From positions 1-50,269 of the forward strand of contig JAQBGV010000125.1 in assembly GCA_032128395.1 (NCBI GenBank): 50,269 bases of DNA. The letters run 5' to 3'. The position numbers and the translations under genes are program-made. Shown here piece after piece: positions 17,174 through 25,888 of this stretch (the first letter of the stretch is position 1; every line of letters begins with the position of its first letter). The notes under the pieces are model-generated. The model saw only the letters and a list, made by a program, of their open reading frames with translations. It did not search any database and had not been told where the DNA came from. Source of the stretch: JAQBGV01 sp032128395. Its GTDB lineage: Bacteria > Planctomycetota > UBA8108 > UBA1146.

Positions 17174-18853
17174 ATGACCAGGACCCGCCTCAGACTCGGC
17201 TCCGGCTGGCAGGCGGCGATCCTGTTCGTCGCCCTTGTCGGGCTCGTACGCCCCGATCCTCTCGTCGCGACTTCCTCGGGAACTTTCGAGCAGCTTCTCC
17301 GAGAATTGGAGGCGACGGAGGGGAAGTCGACCGTCGATCGGCTTCCCGCTCTCCAAGCTCTGGGGAAGTGCGAGGACCCTCGAGCCGGGAAGTACCTCGC
17401 CGATCTCTTCAAGAAAGGGGCGGGCAGGGATGACACCTCGATGCTGGAGGTCCTCCTCGTCGTCCTCGGAGACCGGGGGGATGCCGCCGCCCTCGAGGTG
17501 GTCATCCAGAACGCGTTCACGGTACTCCCCGACCGGCGGTGGTATGCCATCGCTGAGGCATTTCGAGGCCACCTGGACGCGTCCGCGATCACATGGCTGA
17601 CCGAGAAGGGGTTCTCGACGCTCCCCACCGTCCCGCCGGGGGCCCAAGGGGTGATTCTGGACCTCCTCTACGCGGCCAGTGACGCGCGCGCGGGGGTCGC
17701 GGCCGAGCGGCTCCTCGGCAATCGGAAGTGCGGTCCGGCGATCCAGGCGCGCTTGGTCGACCTCTTGCGGCTCCACAAGGTGGAGGGCTCGGAGAAGAAG
17801 ATCGCGAAGATGTTCCGCTACGACGACGCGGGGCTGCAGGTCGCGGTTCTGCGGGCGCTGCGCGATCTCGATGCGGAGTCCCACAGCAAGGTCTTCTACG
17901 AGGGGCTCGAGAGCCGCCACTGGGAGGTTCGAGCGATCGCTGCGGACATCTTCGGGGGTACCCACGACCCGGCGGTGGTGCATGCGATCACCCCCCTCCT
18001 CGGGGACGCCTTTACCGAGGTCCAGGTCGCCGCGGTGCAGGCTCTGCGAAAGATCGGCGGGAGGGACGTCGTCCTGCCGCTGATCGCGGCCCTGAAAATG
18101 GCTCCGGGACGGGTGAAAGACGACATCTCGGACACCCTGATGTGGCTCATCGGTGAGGATCTCGGTCCCGATGCGATCGCCTGGGAGACCTGGTGGAAGG
18201 TCTACGGCGAGAAGGCCGAAGTGAAGGGGATCACTCGCGAGGAGTATGACCGGCTGCGCGAGGCTTCCGCGAACTCCGCGACGGGAACGTACTACGGCCT
18301 GCGGGTGATCAGTCAGTACGTCACCTTCGTGGTCGATGTTTCCGGCTCGATGGAGGAGCCCTACTTCACCGATGTTCAGGGTTCGGGCGAGAGCGGCGGT
18401 GAGCGCGGAGGGACCACAGTCGAAGGGAAGAAGAAGAAAAAGGGCGAGAAGCAGAAGCAGCAGCGGCGAAAGATCGAGGTCGCCCGCGAGGAGCTCACCC
18501 GCGCCTTGCACAGCATCAAGAACGGAACCCAGTTCAATCTGATCTCCTTCGACAGCAAGTTCGAGCGATGGCAGCCGGCGCTGATGGAGATGTCGGACGA
18601 GATCCGAGGGAGCGCGGTCGAGTACGTCGCAGGCCTCGAGCCAGGAGGGATGACCAACATCTACGACACGCTGGTCGTCGCGCTCGAGGATGAGAAGGTG
18701 AACACCATCTACTTCCTGAGCGATGGTGCGCCGACGAACGGCAAGGTGACCAACCCGGATGAAATCCTGAAGCTGGTCGGAGAAGCGAACCAGATCCGCA
18801 AGGTGAAGATCCACACCATCGGCTTCCACCTCGACCCGTCGCAGAGGAGCTGA
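17174..18853 (+). CDS. HEAT-repeat and VWA-domain protein, C-terminus frameshifted
   Basis: 559 residues as read. A signal peptide or anchor (AAILFVALVGLV) leads into alpha-helical HEAT-like repeats at about 35-330 (HWEVRAIAADIFGG, FTEVQVAAVQALRKIGG). A von Willebrand A domain starts near 381 with MIDAS DVSGSM (Asp388, Ser390, Ser392) and later GGMTNIYD and LSDGAPTNG. A Lys-rich loop (KKKKKGEKQKQQRRK) is inserted after the first VWA strand. The frame stops at 18853, but another frame continues without a gap as AEELMRRLAEENYGSFVKR to a stop at 18898-18900, the normal end for this type. One missing base near 18838-18843 explains it. The protein is probably exported and may mediate metal-dependent binding. 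Confidence 0.8.
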   Translation: MTRTRLRLGSGWQAAILFVALVGLVRPDPLVATSSGTFEQLLRELEATEGKSTVDRLPALQALGKCEDPRAGKYLADLFKKGAGRDDTSMLEVLLVVLGDRGDAAALEVVIQNAFTVLPDRRWYAIAEAFRGHLDASAITWLTEKGFSTLPTVPPGAQGVILDLLYAASDARAGVAAERLLGNRKCGPAIQARLVDLLRLHKVEGSEKKIAKMFRYDDAGLQVAVLRALRDLDAESHSKVFYEGLESRHWEVRAIAADIFGGTHDPAVVHAITPLLGDAFTEVQVAAVQALRKIGGRDVVLPLIAALKMAPGRVKDDISDTLMWLIGEDLGPDAIAWETWWKVYGEKAEVKGITREEYDRLREASANSATGTYYGLRVISQYVTFVVDVSGSMEEPYFTDVQGSGESGGERGGTTVEGKKKKKGEKQKQQRRKIEVAREELTRALHSIKNGTQFNLISFDSKFERWQPALMEMSDEIRGSAVEYVAGLEPGGMTNIYDTLVVALEDEKVNTIYFLSDGAPTNGKVTNPDEILKLVGEANQIRKVKIHTIGFHLDPSQRS

Positions 18854-18948
18854 TGCGCCGCCTCGCGGAGGAGAACTACGGGAGCTTCGTGAAGCGCTGA
18901 GGCTGCGACTGCAGAGCTGCGACTGCGCAAGAGATACACCCGAGATGA

Positions 18949-18989
18949 GACTCGGCCCCGATCCGCGCGTCGCGGGCCGGGGCCGAGTC
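18949..18989. terminator. Strong hairpin between convergent genes
   Basis: GACTCGGCCCCG (18949-18960) and CGGGGCCGAGTC (18978-18989) form a perfect 12-bp stem around a 17-base loop, followed on the plus strand by CAGTTTCT. It sits between the HEAT-VWA gene and the convergent zinc-ribbon gene and can serve both. Confidence 0.65.
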
Positions 18990-19011
18990 CAGTTTCTCGA
19001 CGAGGCTCGGA

Positions 19012-19500
19012 TCAGAAGTAGACCTCGTAACGCGCCGCTTCGTACTTCACCGACTGGAAGACCGTGATGATCAGAAGGATCATCGCGGCGCCGAGGAGAC
19101 CGTAGTTCAGCCCTGCGCCGAGCTGCTCCGCAGTCCCCTCCCGATTCAGCAGGAAGAGCCACACGAGACCGACGACGAGGAAGAGCACTCCGGGGATCAG
19201 GCCCCCGAGGAACTTCGACCGTTCGCGTCCCTTTGCGATCTGGAACCGCGCTTGGTCCTCGCGCTCGGCGACGCTCCCGACATGCATGCAGATCGGGCAC
19301 GTGACCTGGGAGGTGGTGGTCGAGGGGTTGAAGTCGAAATCGTTGTAGCACTCGCTGCAGATCACCTCATAGCCGCCGCGAATCTTCGGCGCCGACGCGG
19401 TTCGCGGGGCCTTCGGGCTGGACTTCGCGCGAGGGGGGCTCTTCGGAGCGGCCTTCCCCTGGCGGGGTGCAACAGCACGCTTGCGGGGTGCCTTTGCCAT
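19012..19500 (-). CDS. Zinc-ribbon protein with two membrane helices
   Basis: 162 residues in three parts: a Lys/Ala/Pro-rich N-terminus (about 1-38), a zinc ribbon with two CxxC pairs (CSECYNDFDF near 48 and CPICMHVG near 68), and two C-terminal membrane helices (LIPGVLFLVVGLVWLFLL and GLLGAAMILLIITVF). The ribbon would face the cytoplasm. GGGAG lies six bases upstream of ATG. Not recognised as a named family. The histone-tail-like N-terminus suggests nucleic-acid or acidic-surface contact, but this is only inference. Confidence 0.75.
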   Translation of the reverse strand: MAKAPRKRAVAPRQGKAAPKSPPRAKSSPKAPRTASAPKIRGGYEVICSECYNDFDFNPSTTTSQVTCPICMHVGSVAEREDQARFQIAKGRERSKFLGGLIPGVLFLVVGLVWLFLLNREGTAEQLGAGLNYGLLGAAMILLIITVFQSVKYEAARYEVYF

Positions 19501-19652
19501 CAGATCTCCCTAGGAACTCGTGGAGGAGGCGTGTATCGCACGCCATGGTCACCGGGACGGGACCGTCCGCGGATGAACTCATCCTAGCGCGAGTGAGGAA
19601 TCCGTCAACAGTGACAGACGCGACGGGGAGAGGGGGAAGCCTGCTGAGCCGT

Positions 19653-20057
19653 TCAGGCGGACTGGGCGGGAGGGTCCGATGCCATCCAGCGACGCATCGC
19701 CTGGGTCGCGAGCTCGGGACGCTGCCGGACGACGCTTCGCACGTCTTCGAGTACCTGGGGTGGGCCCCCGAACGGTGACGGAGACGGGGAGACGACCGCG
19801 GCGATTTCAGCTGGGCTAGGGTCATCGGAGAGCCCGGCGAGGAGGGATTCGGACTCTCGACCCTCCCGAGCGGCGACTCCTCGGGAGTCTCTCTCGTCGA
19901 GCTGCTGCTGCAGTCCCCGGGCCCGTTCCCTCGCAACATCCACCTGGGCCCGGTGGTTCTCGAGGGCGATCTCCGACTCACGACGGCGCAGCTCGGTGTG
20001 GCAGACGTGGAAGAGGAGCCAGAGGCCGACCAGAGCCAGAGCGAGATCGACTGCCAT
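19653..20057 (-). CDS. Small single-pass protein with FliF-like C-terminal motif
   Basis: 134 residues from ATG 20057, which has GAGGAG five bases upstream (an earlier GTG is open but lacks this). One membrane helix (AVDLALALVGLWLLFHV) is followed by a coiled coil (about 25-65), a Pro/Ser linker and a C-terminal helix RQRPELATQAMRRWMASD. That helix resembles the FliG-binding tail of FliF (the E. coli end has DPRVVALVIRQWMSND). There is no FliF ring domain, so it is not FliF. It could dock a FliG-like partner or be a chance helix. No flagellar genes are nearby. Moderate confidence that it is a real gene, low on function. Confidence 0.65.
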   Translation of the reverse strand: MAVDLALALVGLWLLFHVCHTELRRRESEIALENHRAQVDVARERARGLQQQLDERDSRGVAAREGRESESLLAGLSDDPSPAEIAAVVSPSPSPFGGPPQVLEDVRSVVRQRPELATQAMRRWMASDPPAQSA

Positions 20058-20137
20058 CCGGGCTCCTCGTGGGTGCGGAAGGGCGGGGTGCACCCGAAGG
20101 GATGATCGGCCGATGAGCCCGACTTGTGCAGAAGGAA

Positions 20138-21097
20138 TCAGCGCCGCCCGCCTCCTCTTCGAGACGGTCCGGGCCGCCCGAACGAGGGGAGCAGCTCTTG
20201 GCGCTCTGCTTCGGTCAGTGCCCCGAGCCGCTCCCGCAGCTCGGGTTCGATCACGAGGCCTTCGGGCAGGATTCCCCCCCTGAGGAAGTCCCGAACCGCG
20301 TCTCGTGGGAGCGTCCGCAGAACCTCGTGAATCGGCTGGAGCTCGTCTCTCACCGGGCGCCGAGCGCGGCCTCCGCCCCAGGGGCCGCCCCCTTCGCGTT
20401 CTCCACCTGGCAGAGCCCGGAGCGCTTTCATCGCCTCACGCGACTTCTCCCGGTCGGTGAGCGCGTCGTAGCGCACCCGCTCCTCGTCGCTGAGGCTCTC
20501 TCGGTGCTTCTCTCGAAGGACTGCGAAGTGCGCCCGGCGGAGTTCTCCGAACTGCTCTCCATGATCGAGGGCGTCGAACCGCGCTCGATCGGTCCCGGAG
20601 AGTGTGTCGCGATATTTCGCGAGCCGAGTCTCCATCCGCTCGCGAAGCTCCAGGCGAAGCTCCTCGGGTGAGAGATTCTCGAGACGCTGCTGCTCCTCCT
20701 CGGAGAGTCCCTGGCGCCAGCGCTGAAAGGATTCGTGGCGGAAGCGCAGATCATCCCGTTCGGGGGATTGGCAGCGGACGAAACTGCGGTGATGCCGCAT
20801 CAGGCGCTCGGCCCGCTTCGGATCGAGCTGACGCAGGCGTTCTTCGAGCATGGCGCGCTTCTCTTCGGGAAGCTGTCGGAGAGCCCGGTGAACTTTCCGA
20901 AGTTCGTTCCGCTCATCGGTCGAAAGATGACGCCACCGCTCGCGGTTGCGCTCGATCCGCTCCTGGCGCTCGACCCGCTCTCCCCGCACTCGCTCCCCCC
21001 TTTCGGGGCGAACTTGTTCGGGGGAGGACTGTGCGACGCAGAGACCGGTCGCGCCGAGCAGCAGCGCGAGGAGGAATAGCGCGCGGGGGGAGACCAT
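20138..21097 (-). CDS. Exported Arg/Glu-rich helical protein (DUF3106/Spy-like), third gene of ECF operon
   Basis: 319 residues with a signal peptide (ALFLLALLLGATGLCVAQ). The mature part is almost wholly helical and Arg/Glu-rich, with repeated 'LSTDERNELRK', 'LSEEEQQRLENLSPEEL' and 'LSDEERVRYDALTDREK' segments. These resemble DUF3106 and Spy/CpxP/CnrX-type periplasmic proteins. It starts on the base where the anti-sigma stop ends. Placement directly after sigma and anti-sigma genes suggests a periplasmic sensor or target of that regulator, as CnrX is for CnrY-CnrH. Function here is inferred. Confidence 0.75.
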   Translation of the reverse strand: MVSPRALFLLALLLGATGLCVAQSSPEQVRPERGERVRGERVERQERIERNRERWRHLSTDERNELRKVHRALRQLPEEKRAMLEERLRQLDPKRAERLMRHHRSFVRCQSPERDDLRFRHESFQRWRQGLSEEEQQRLENLSPEELRLELRERMETRLAKYRDTLSGTDRARFDALDHGEQFGELRRAHFAVLREKHRESLSDEERVRYDALTDREKSREAMKALRALPGGEREGGGPWGGGRARRPVRDELQPIHEVLRTLPRDAVRDFLRGGILPEGLVIEPELRERLGALTEAERQELLPSFGRPGPSRRGGGRR

Positions 21098-21507
21098 CAG
21101 GAGTTCCCCAGGATCTCGACCGGGAGTTCGTCGATGAGCTCCCAGTTCAGGTACAGCTCGAAGAGAGCGGGGTCGATCTTCTCGATCTCTTCGGGAGTGA
21201 GCTTTGCGAGGAGCTCGAGCACATCGAGTTCGGCGATGAGTTCGGACTCGTCGCCGCGAAGACCATTCCTTGGCGGTCCGAATCCCCCGAAGACGAGCCA
21301 GAGGACGAGGATGATGGGGACCAACGCCGCGATGGCGAGCGCGGGAGAGAGCTGCCGGCGAGGTGCGAACGGGATGATGCGCGACCGGAGTCGGGCGAGG
21401 AACCGTTCGGAATCGACGGGGGGGCGCGCGCGCTCGGCGGTCGCCGCCTCATCGAGCAGTAGCTCGACACGATCGGCTCTCAGATCGCGATCTGGGTCGA
21501 GAATCAT
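21097..21507 (-). CDS. Putative anti-sigma factor, single-pass
   Basis: 136 residues with a short polar cytoplasmic region (about 1-55, including ERFLARLRSRI), one membrane helix (ALAIAALVPIILVLWLVFGG) and a short acidic periplasmic domain rich in Leu/Glu (ELDVLELLAKLTPEEIEKID). There is no zinc-binding HxxxCxxC motif, so it is not a ZAS-type anti-sigma. The start overlaps the sigma stop by ATGA and its stop shares a base with the next start, so all three genes are translationally coupled. Anti-sigma function is inferred from position and topology. Confidence 0.7.
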   Translation of the reverse strand: MILDPDRDLRADRVELLLDEAATAERARPPVDSERFLARLRSRIIPFAPRRQLSPALAIAALVPIILVLWLVFGGFGPPRNGLRGDESELIAELDVLELLAKLTPEEIEKIDPALFELYLNWELIDELPVEILGNS

Positions 21508-22109
21508 GAGCGCCTCGCCTCCTCTCCCAACATGGGAGCCAAAATCCCTTCGAGCGCTCCCCGCGCGCGGTGCAACAGCGACTTCACCGCCGGGATCGAG
21601 AGCTCCATCACTTCACCGATCTGGGCCAGGTCCCACCCCTCGAACCGCTGGAGCAGGATCGCCAGACGTTGGTGATCCGGCAACCGAGCGAGAGCTCGGT
21701 GCACCGCTGCGATCCGCTCATCGCGCAGGACCCCCTCTTCAGGAGGCTCTTCCGTGTCCCCGGACGCCCGCCAGTCCTGCCCCGGATCCTCGGCTTCGAG
21801 GCTCGAGCGGGGCACCCAGCGTTTGCGTCGGCGAGTCCGGATCTCGTTCAGGGCGATCCGAGTGGTGATCGTCACCAACCAGCCGACAAAGTTGTTCGGC
21901 TCCCGGAACCGGTCTCGGGAGCGGAAGAGACGCAGGAACACCTCCTGGGCGACGTCCTCGGCACCCGCCTCGTCTCCGACGTAGCGGCGTGCGTGACGAA
22001 CGACCAGATCGAGGTGACGGCGTACCAGGGCCTCGTAGGCCTCGGTGTCCCCCTCCTGGAATCGACGCATCAGCTCTAGGTCGTCCTCCGACCTCTGATC
22101 CGCCTCCAA
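21504..22109 (-). CDS. ECF sigma-70 factor (RpoE-like)
   Basis: 201 residues with region 2 (LDLVVRHARRYVGDEAGAED, then VAQEVFLRLFRSRDRF and NFVGWLVTITTRIALNEIR) and region 4 (LPDHQRLAILLQRFEG, then LAQIGEVMELSIPAVKSLLH). Usual family length. The TTG start has AGGAGGA five bases upstream. Region 4 ends in RARGALEGIL as in RpoE-like factors. Downstream overlapping genes encode an apparent anti-sigma and an exported helical protein, so it likely controls an envelope-stress or metal-response regulon. It is divergent from selU with 185 bases between. Confidence 0.92.
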   Translation of the reverse strand: MEADQRSEDDLELMRRFQEGDTEAYEALVRRHLDLVVRHARRYVGDEAGAEDVAQEVFLRLFRSRDRFREPNNFVGWLVTITTRIALNEIRTRRRKRWVPRSSLEAEDPGQDWRASGDTEEPPEEGVLRDERIAAVHRALARLPDHQRLAILLQRFEGWDLAQIGEVMELSIPAVKSLLHRARGALEGILAPMLGEEARRS

Positions 22110-22294
22110 GAGAGTCCTCCTTCCGGGGAAACCCCGCGTAGAGCGATCGGTTCCGCCCGCCGGGGTGGATTCCCGTCGCAGGCCCAGTGCCGGAACACCC
22201 GGTCCAGCGCGCGGTTATACTCCACGCTTCCCCCCCTGCGCAGCCGGGAGGCCAGAGGAGGCGGCGGGGCGGGGTGGCGGGGCGGAGAACAAGG

Positions 22295-23428
22295 ATGGTC
22301 CGAGAATCCGAGGGAGGAGTTCCACTCGATCCGGACTCGGAGATCGGTCTCGACGAGGCGATCGCCGAGAACGCCCTGATCGTCGACGTCCGCGCCCCCG
22401 CGGAATTCGACGAGGATCGCATCCCCGGAGCGCGTAACGTTCCTCTCTTCGGAGATCGGGAGCGCAGTGTCGTCGGGACGCTCTATCGACATCTGGGCGC
22501 TGGAGACGCCCGGGCGTGGGGAAGAGAGCGGGTACATTCCCGCCTCGAGCCTTTCATCGGCGCTCTGCAGACAGCGCTCGAAATCACAGCGGAGGGGGAA
22601 GGTCCCCCGGGAGCACGCGGGCGCGTCCGCGTCATCTGCTGCGCGCGCGGAGGCGAGCGATCGGCGGCCGTGACCGAGCTTCTCCGCGAACTGGGCCACC
22701 CGGTTCGGAGGCTCCGCGGTGGCTACCGAAGCTACCGGGAACGGGTCCGAGCACGCGTGTCGACTCTCGAGGCACCGAATCCGGTTCTTCTCGATGGTCT
22801 GACCGGAAGCGGAAAAACCGCGGTGCTTCGCGCAGTCGAAGCCCTCCGCCCCGGATCTGTCCTCGACCTGGAGGGGCTCGCCGGGCACCGCTCGTCCCTC
22901 CTCGGCGACCTCGGGCTCGAGCCGGTCTCGCAAAAGAGATTCGAGAGCGACCTCGTCGCCTCCGTCGACGCGCTCTCCGGTCGCTGGACCCTGATCGAGG
23001 CGGAGTCGCGGCGGATCGGTGACCGCGAGACCCCACCTCGACTCTTTCTGCAGATGCGGGCGGCGCCCCGCATCGAATTGGTCGCCACCGAAGCGCAGCG
23101 GGTCGCGCACCTCCGGGACGAGTACCTCGGGGCGGTCGACGTCGAGGAGATCATCGAGAGGCTCGGCGCATTCGCGTCGTTCCCACGGATCGGCCCTGAC
23201 GGCGTCGCGCAGATCCGCCAGCTCCTTCGGGGTGGGGAGATCGATTCGGCGGTGAAGATTCTCCTCCGAGAACACTACGACCCGCGGTACCGGCACGGGG
23301 CCGAAGAAGTCGTCCCCGTCGGCAGGGTCGAGCGAGAGCACGACGAAACGACGGCCCGCCGGCTGATCGAACGAGTGGATGATTTCTTCTCGAGCGAGAC
23401 CGGGTCGATGGGAGGCGCGGCACGATGA
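22295..23428 (+). CDS. mnmH: tRNA 2-selenouridine synthase (rhodanese + P-loop)
   Basis: 377 residues. The N-terminal rhodanese domain includes IVDVRAPAEFDEDRIPGARN and the catalytic CCARGGERS loop (Cys116, the family's CxRGGxRS). The C-terminal part has the P-loop GLTGSGKT at 168-175, then the EAESRRIGD region. MnmH/SelU geranylates 2-thiouridine at tRNA position 34 and then swaps it for 2-selenouridine using selenophosphate. ATG 22295 is preferred over the earlier GTG; AAGG/GGAG lie just before it. The stop overlaps the next ATG (ATGA). A selD gene is needed but not visible. Length is close to the usual 360-370. Confidence 0.88.
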   Translation: MVRESEGGVPLDPDSEIGLDEAIAENALIVDVRAPAEFDEDRIPGARNVPLFGDRERSVVGTLYRHLGAGDARAWGRERVHSRLEPFIGALQTALEITAEGEGPPGARGRVRVICCARGGERSAAVTELLRELGHPVRRLRGGYRSYRERVRARVSTLEAPNPVLLDGLTGSGKTAVLRAVEALRPGSVLDLEGLAGHRSSLLGDLGLEPVSQKRFESDLVASVDALSGRWTLIEAESRRIGDRETPPRLFLQMRAAPRIELVATEAQRVAHLRDEYLGAVDVEEIIERLGAFASFPRIGPDGVAQIRQLLRGGEIDSAVKILLREHYDPRYRHGAEEVVPVGRVEREHDETTARRLIERVDDFFSSETGSMGGAAR

Positions 23429-24996
23429 ACACCAAGTGCGAATTGCGGTGGACAGAATTGGGAGAGGTCCGCCGAGTAGTGCTCAGGGAAGCGATCTCGT
23501 TGCTCGGGAGGGATCACGATTGCACTCTGCTGTTGCGAGACACCACGGTCTCGCGACACCACGCCTTGATCCGGCGCGTGGGATCCACCTGGCACATCGA
23601 GGACAAGAGCCACAACGGCTTGAAGGTGAATGGGGAGAAGATCCGAGCGGAGGAGCTCCGAGACGGAGATGAATTGAGCCTCGGTAGCCAGACTCTCTAC
23701 GTGTGCATCACTAGCTCCGACGAGAGTCGTACGACGATCCTGGCCCGCCCCCCCTCCGAGCCGAGGCCGAAGCTCGACTCGTCCCAGTTTCACACCGTTC
23801 ACGTCCCGAACTTCAGGAAGAAGCTCAGCACGACCGTCTCCTGCGAGCTGTTCTTCGAGGTGAACGAAGTGATCCAGAGCGCCCGTGATCTCACGGAGAT
23901 GCTCGATGGAGTCCTCGGGTTGCTCTTCGAGAGTCTGCCGGCGGACCGCGGGATCGTTGCGCTCACGGAACCGGGTGGCGGGTTGGTGCAGCGCCTCAGC
24001 CGGACTCGCGTGAAGCAGAGTTCGAGTGCGGAGGTGCTGCTTCCGCCCTCGACGATCATGGAGATCGCGATCGACGAGCGACGGGCGGTGCTCATTCCGG
24101 ATGCTTTGCGTACCCTCCCGACCGACAGCGTCATCGACCAAGGAGTGAACACTGCGCTCTGCGCACCACTGATCACCGATGAAGATGTGCACGGAATCAT
24201 CTATCTCGACACCACCGGGCAGGTCGAGCTCAGGCCGAAGCACCTCGAACGGCTCGCCGCGGTCGCCGTCCTCTCCAGTGCAGGCATCCGGCAGATGCGA
24301 CTCCGAGATGAGATGGACCGACAACGGAGAGCCTTCGATCGATTCAGCAGTTACCTCCCCCCGACCTTCATCGATCTGGTCGAAAGGGGGGTGATCGTCC
24401 TCAGCGACGAGATGGAACTCCGGGAAGCGGAAGTCTCGGTACTCTTCGCCGACCTTGTCGGTTCCACAGAGCTGTTCGAGCGCCTCGGGCCGGTGGAGGC
24501 GGGGCGGTTGATCAACCGGGTGTTCGACCGTCTCTCCGAAGAGATCTGGCGCGAAGATGGGACTCTCGACAAGTACGTCGGGGACGAGCTGGTCGCGTTC
24601 TTCGGAGCGCCGGTGCCGCAATCGGACCACGCCGACCGAGCGGTGCGAGCAGGGATCGCGCTCCAGGCGGCGATCGGAGAGGTCAGCACGGGGAATTCGT
24701 CCGATCCTCCGCTCTCGTTGCGGATCGGGATTCAGTCCGGCGCGGTGGTGGTCGGCGACATCGGATCGGTGCGCTACCGCGACTACACCGTCGTCGGCGA
24801 CACGGTAAACACTGCCAAGCGGCTCCAGGTGCAGTGCGCAAGTTCGGGGGAACTCGTCATCGGCGGCGCGACGAGGGAACGGCTGCGGGATCGATTCGAT
24901 TTCAGCGAGCTCGGACACATCGAGCTGCGCGGCCGAGAGGAGTCGTGCGAGGCATTCGTCGTGCTCGGCCGGCTCACCGAGGGGGGCGCAGGTTAG
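23425..24996 (+). CDS. FHA-GAF-class III adenylate cyclase
   Basis: 523 residues in three modules. FHA at about 20-95: LLGRDHDC, SRHH (43-46) and HNGLKVNG (63-70) are the phosphothreonine-binding loops. GAF-like at about 145-290. Class III cyclase at about 335-510: metal residues Asp343 (FADLVGS) and Asp387 (DKYVGDE), adenine-site Lys383 and Thr455, transition-state Asn462 and Arg466 (VNTAKRL). Thr rather than Asp at 455 marks subclass IIIb. The product would be cAMP made on a signal from a phosphorylated partner. The gene overlaps selU by four bases. A partner kinase lies at 34670 but is not adjacent. Confidence 0.9.
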   Translation: MNTKCELRWTELGEVRRVVLREAISLLGRDHDCTLLLRDTTVSRHHALIRRVGSTWHIEDKSHNGLKVNGEKIRAEELRDGDELSLGSQTLYVCITSSDESRTTILARPPSEPRPKLDSSQFHTVHVPNFRKKLSTTVSCELFFEVNEVIQSARDLTEMLDGVLGLLFESLPADRGIVALTEPGGGLVQRLSRTRVKQSSSAEVLLPPSTIMEIAIDERRAVLIPDALRTLPTDSVIDQGVNTALCAPLITDEDVHGIIYLDTTGQVELRPKHLERLAAVAVLSSAGIRQMRLRDEMDRQRRAFDRFSSYLPPTFIDLVERGVIVLSDEMELREAEVSVLFADLVGSTELFERLGPVEAGRLINRVFDRLSEEIWREDGTLDKYVGDELVAFFGAPVPQSDHADRAVRAGIALQAAIGEVSTGNSSDPPLSLRIGIQSGAVVVGDIGSVRYRDYTVVGDTVNTAKRLQVQCASSGELVIGGATRERLRDRFDFSELGHIELRGREESCEAFVVLGRLTEGGAG

Positions 24997-25015
24997 TTTC
25001 GTCCATGGCGCGCGC

Positions 25016-25741
25016 TCATCCGTCGATGGGAATCCCCGCATCCACCTTCTCGATCCCCTGGAAGGTGCGCAGCTCGTCCGCGGTGAGAAACTCGCCGAGG
25101 ATTCGGTTTCTCTCTCCCTGAATCTGCTTGATCTCGTCGATGATGACGCGTCGATCCTCCTGGGTGGGGGGTGGATCTCCGTGCAACTCATCGAGGAGTG
25201 CGATCTGCGCGCCATTGGATTCTTGTACGACGCGTCGGAGCTCCTCTTCCCTCTGGCTATCGAGGGAGAGCTCCTTCGAAGTCTTGAGAAGTACCCGTTC
25301 CATCCGATCTCGTGCACCCTCGACCCAGCGCGCGAGCTCGGCGTCGGTGTTCTCGTTCTCGATCTTCTCCAGGGCGAGGCGAGTGCGCTCCAGGTCTCGT
25401 TCATCGATGGGTAGGGCACCGCGCCGGGCCACGCTCTTCTCGAGAGTCGCCTCGAGCGCCGCGACGCGTGGTTCGAGCCCCTGATGGGTGACTGGATCGG
25501 TTGCGCCCTTCGAGGACACCTGGTCGAGTTCGAGGCTGTGGAGGCGCTGGCGCAGGCCCGCGAGCTCTTCTTCGAGGCGGGCGATCTCCACCGCGAGACC
25601 CGCAACTTCGCCCTCTGAAACTGTGCTCGGCTCCGGATTACGATCTCGCACACCCTCGGGAGAGACTCCGAGGGCGACGATGGAGAGCACGAGCGCTGCG
25701 GCCGAGAGAGCAATACATAGAAGCGGTAGGGGCGAGCGCAT
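25016..25741 (-). CDS. Membrane-anchored coiled-coil protein
   Basis: 241 residues from ATG 25741 (AGGAG five bases upstream; a longer frame exists but lacks this). One membrane helix (LPLLCIALSAAALVLSIVAL), then a coiled coil (about 50-75, VEIARLEEELAGLRQRLHSL), a spacer and a second helical region with ELSLDSQREEELRRVV and ELRTFQ near the end. The last part resembles the LTxxQ-type helices of Spy/CpxP proteins, with spaced 'L(T/S)xxQREEL' and 'LTADELRTF'. Unknown function, possibly a periplasmic chaperone or sensor. Convergent with the cyclase gene 19 bases away. Confidence 0.75.
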   Translation of the reverse strand: MRSPLPLLCIALSAAALVLSIVALGVSPEGVRDRNPEPSTVSEGEVAGLAVEIARLEEELAGLRQRLHSLELDQVSSKGATDPVTHQGLEPRVAALEATLEKSVARRGALPIDERDLERTRLALEKIENENTDAELARWVEGARDRMERVLLKTSKELSLDSQREEELRRVVQESNGAQIALLDELHGDPPPTQEDRRVIIDEIKQIQGERNRILGEFLTADELRTFQGIEKVDAGIPIDG

Positions 25742-25888
25742 GGGGACTCCTGCGACTCCCGAGTGGAGTGAAACCGGGGATGATCCGCCGATAGTCTCGA
25801 CCAAGAGTCGATCCCGATCAACCCCGGCGAGAGTGGGGCAATTGCCTCGTCCGTGCTACCATGACGCCCCCTCAGAATGGAGAGCCGA

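Noticed and set aside
17051..19351. 766-residue minus-strand open frame
   Set aside because: Antisense to the HEAT-VWA gene whose domains are clear; no motifs of its own.
19653..20057. FliF fragment or flagellar operon remnant
   Set aside because: Only the last helix resembles FliF; the gene has its own start, membrane segment and ribosome-binding site, and no flagellar neighbours.
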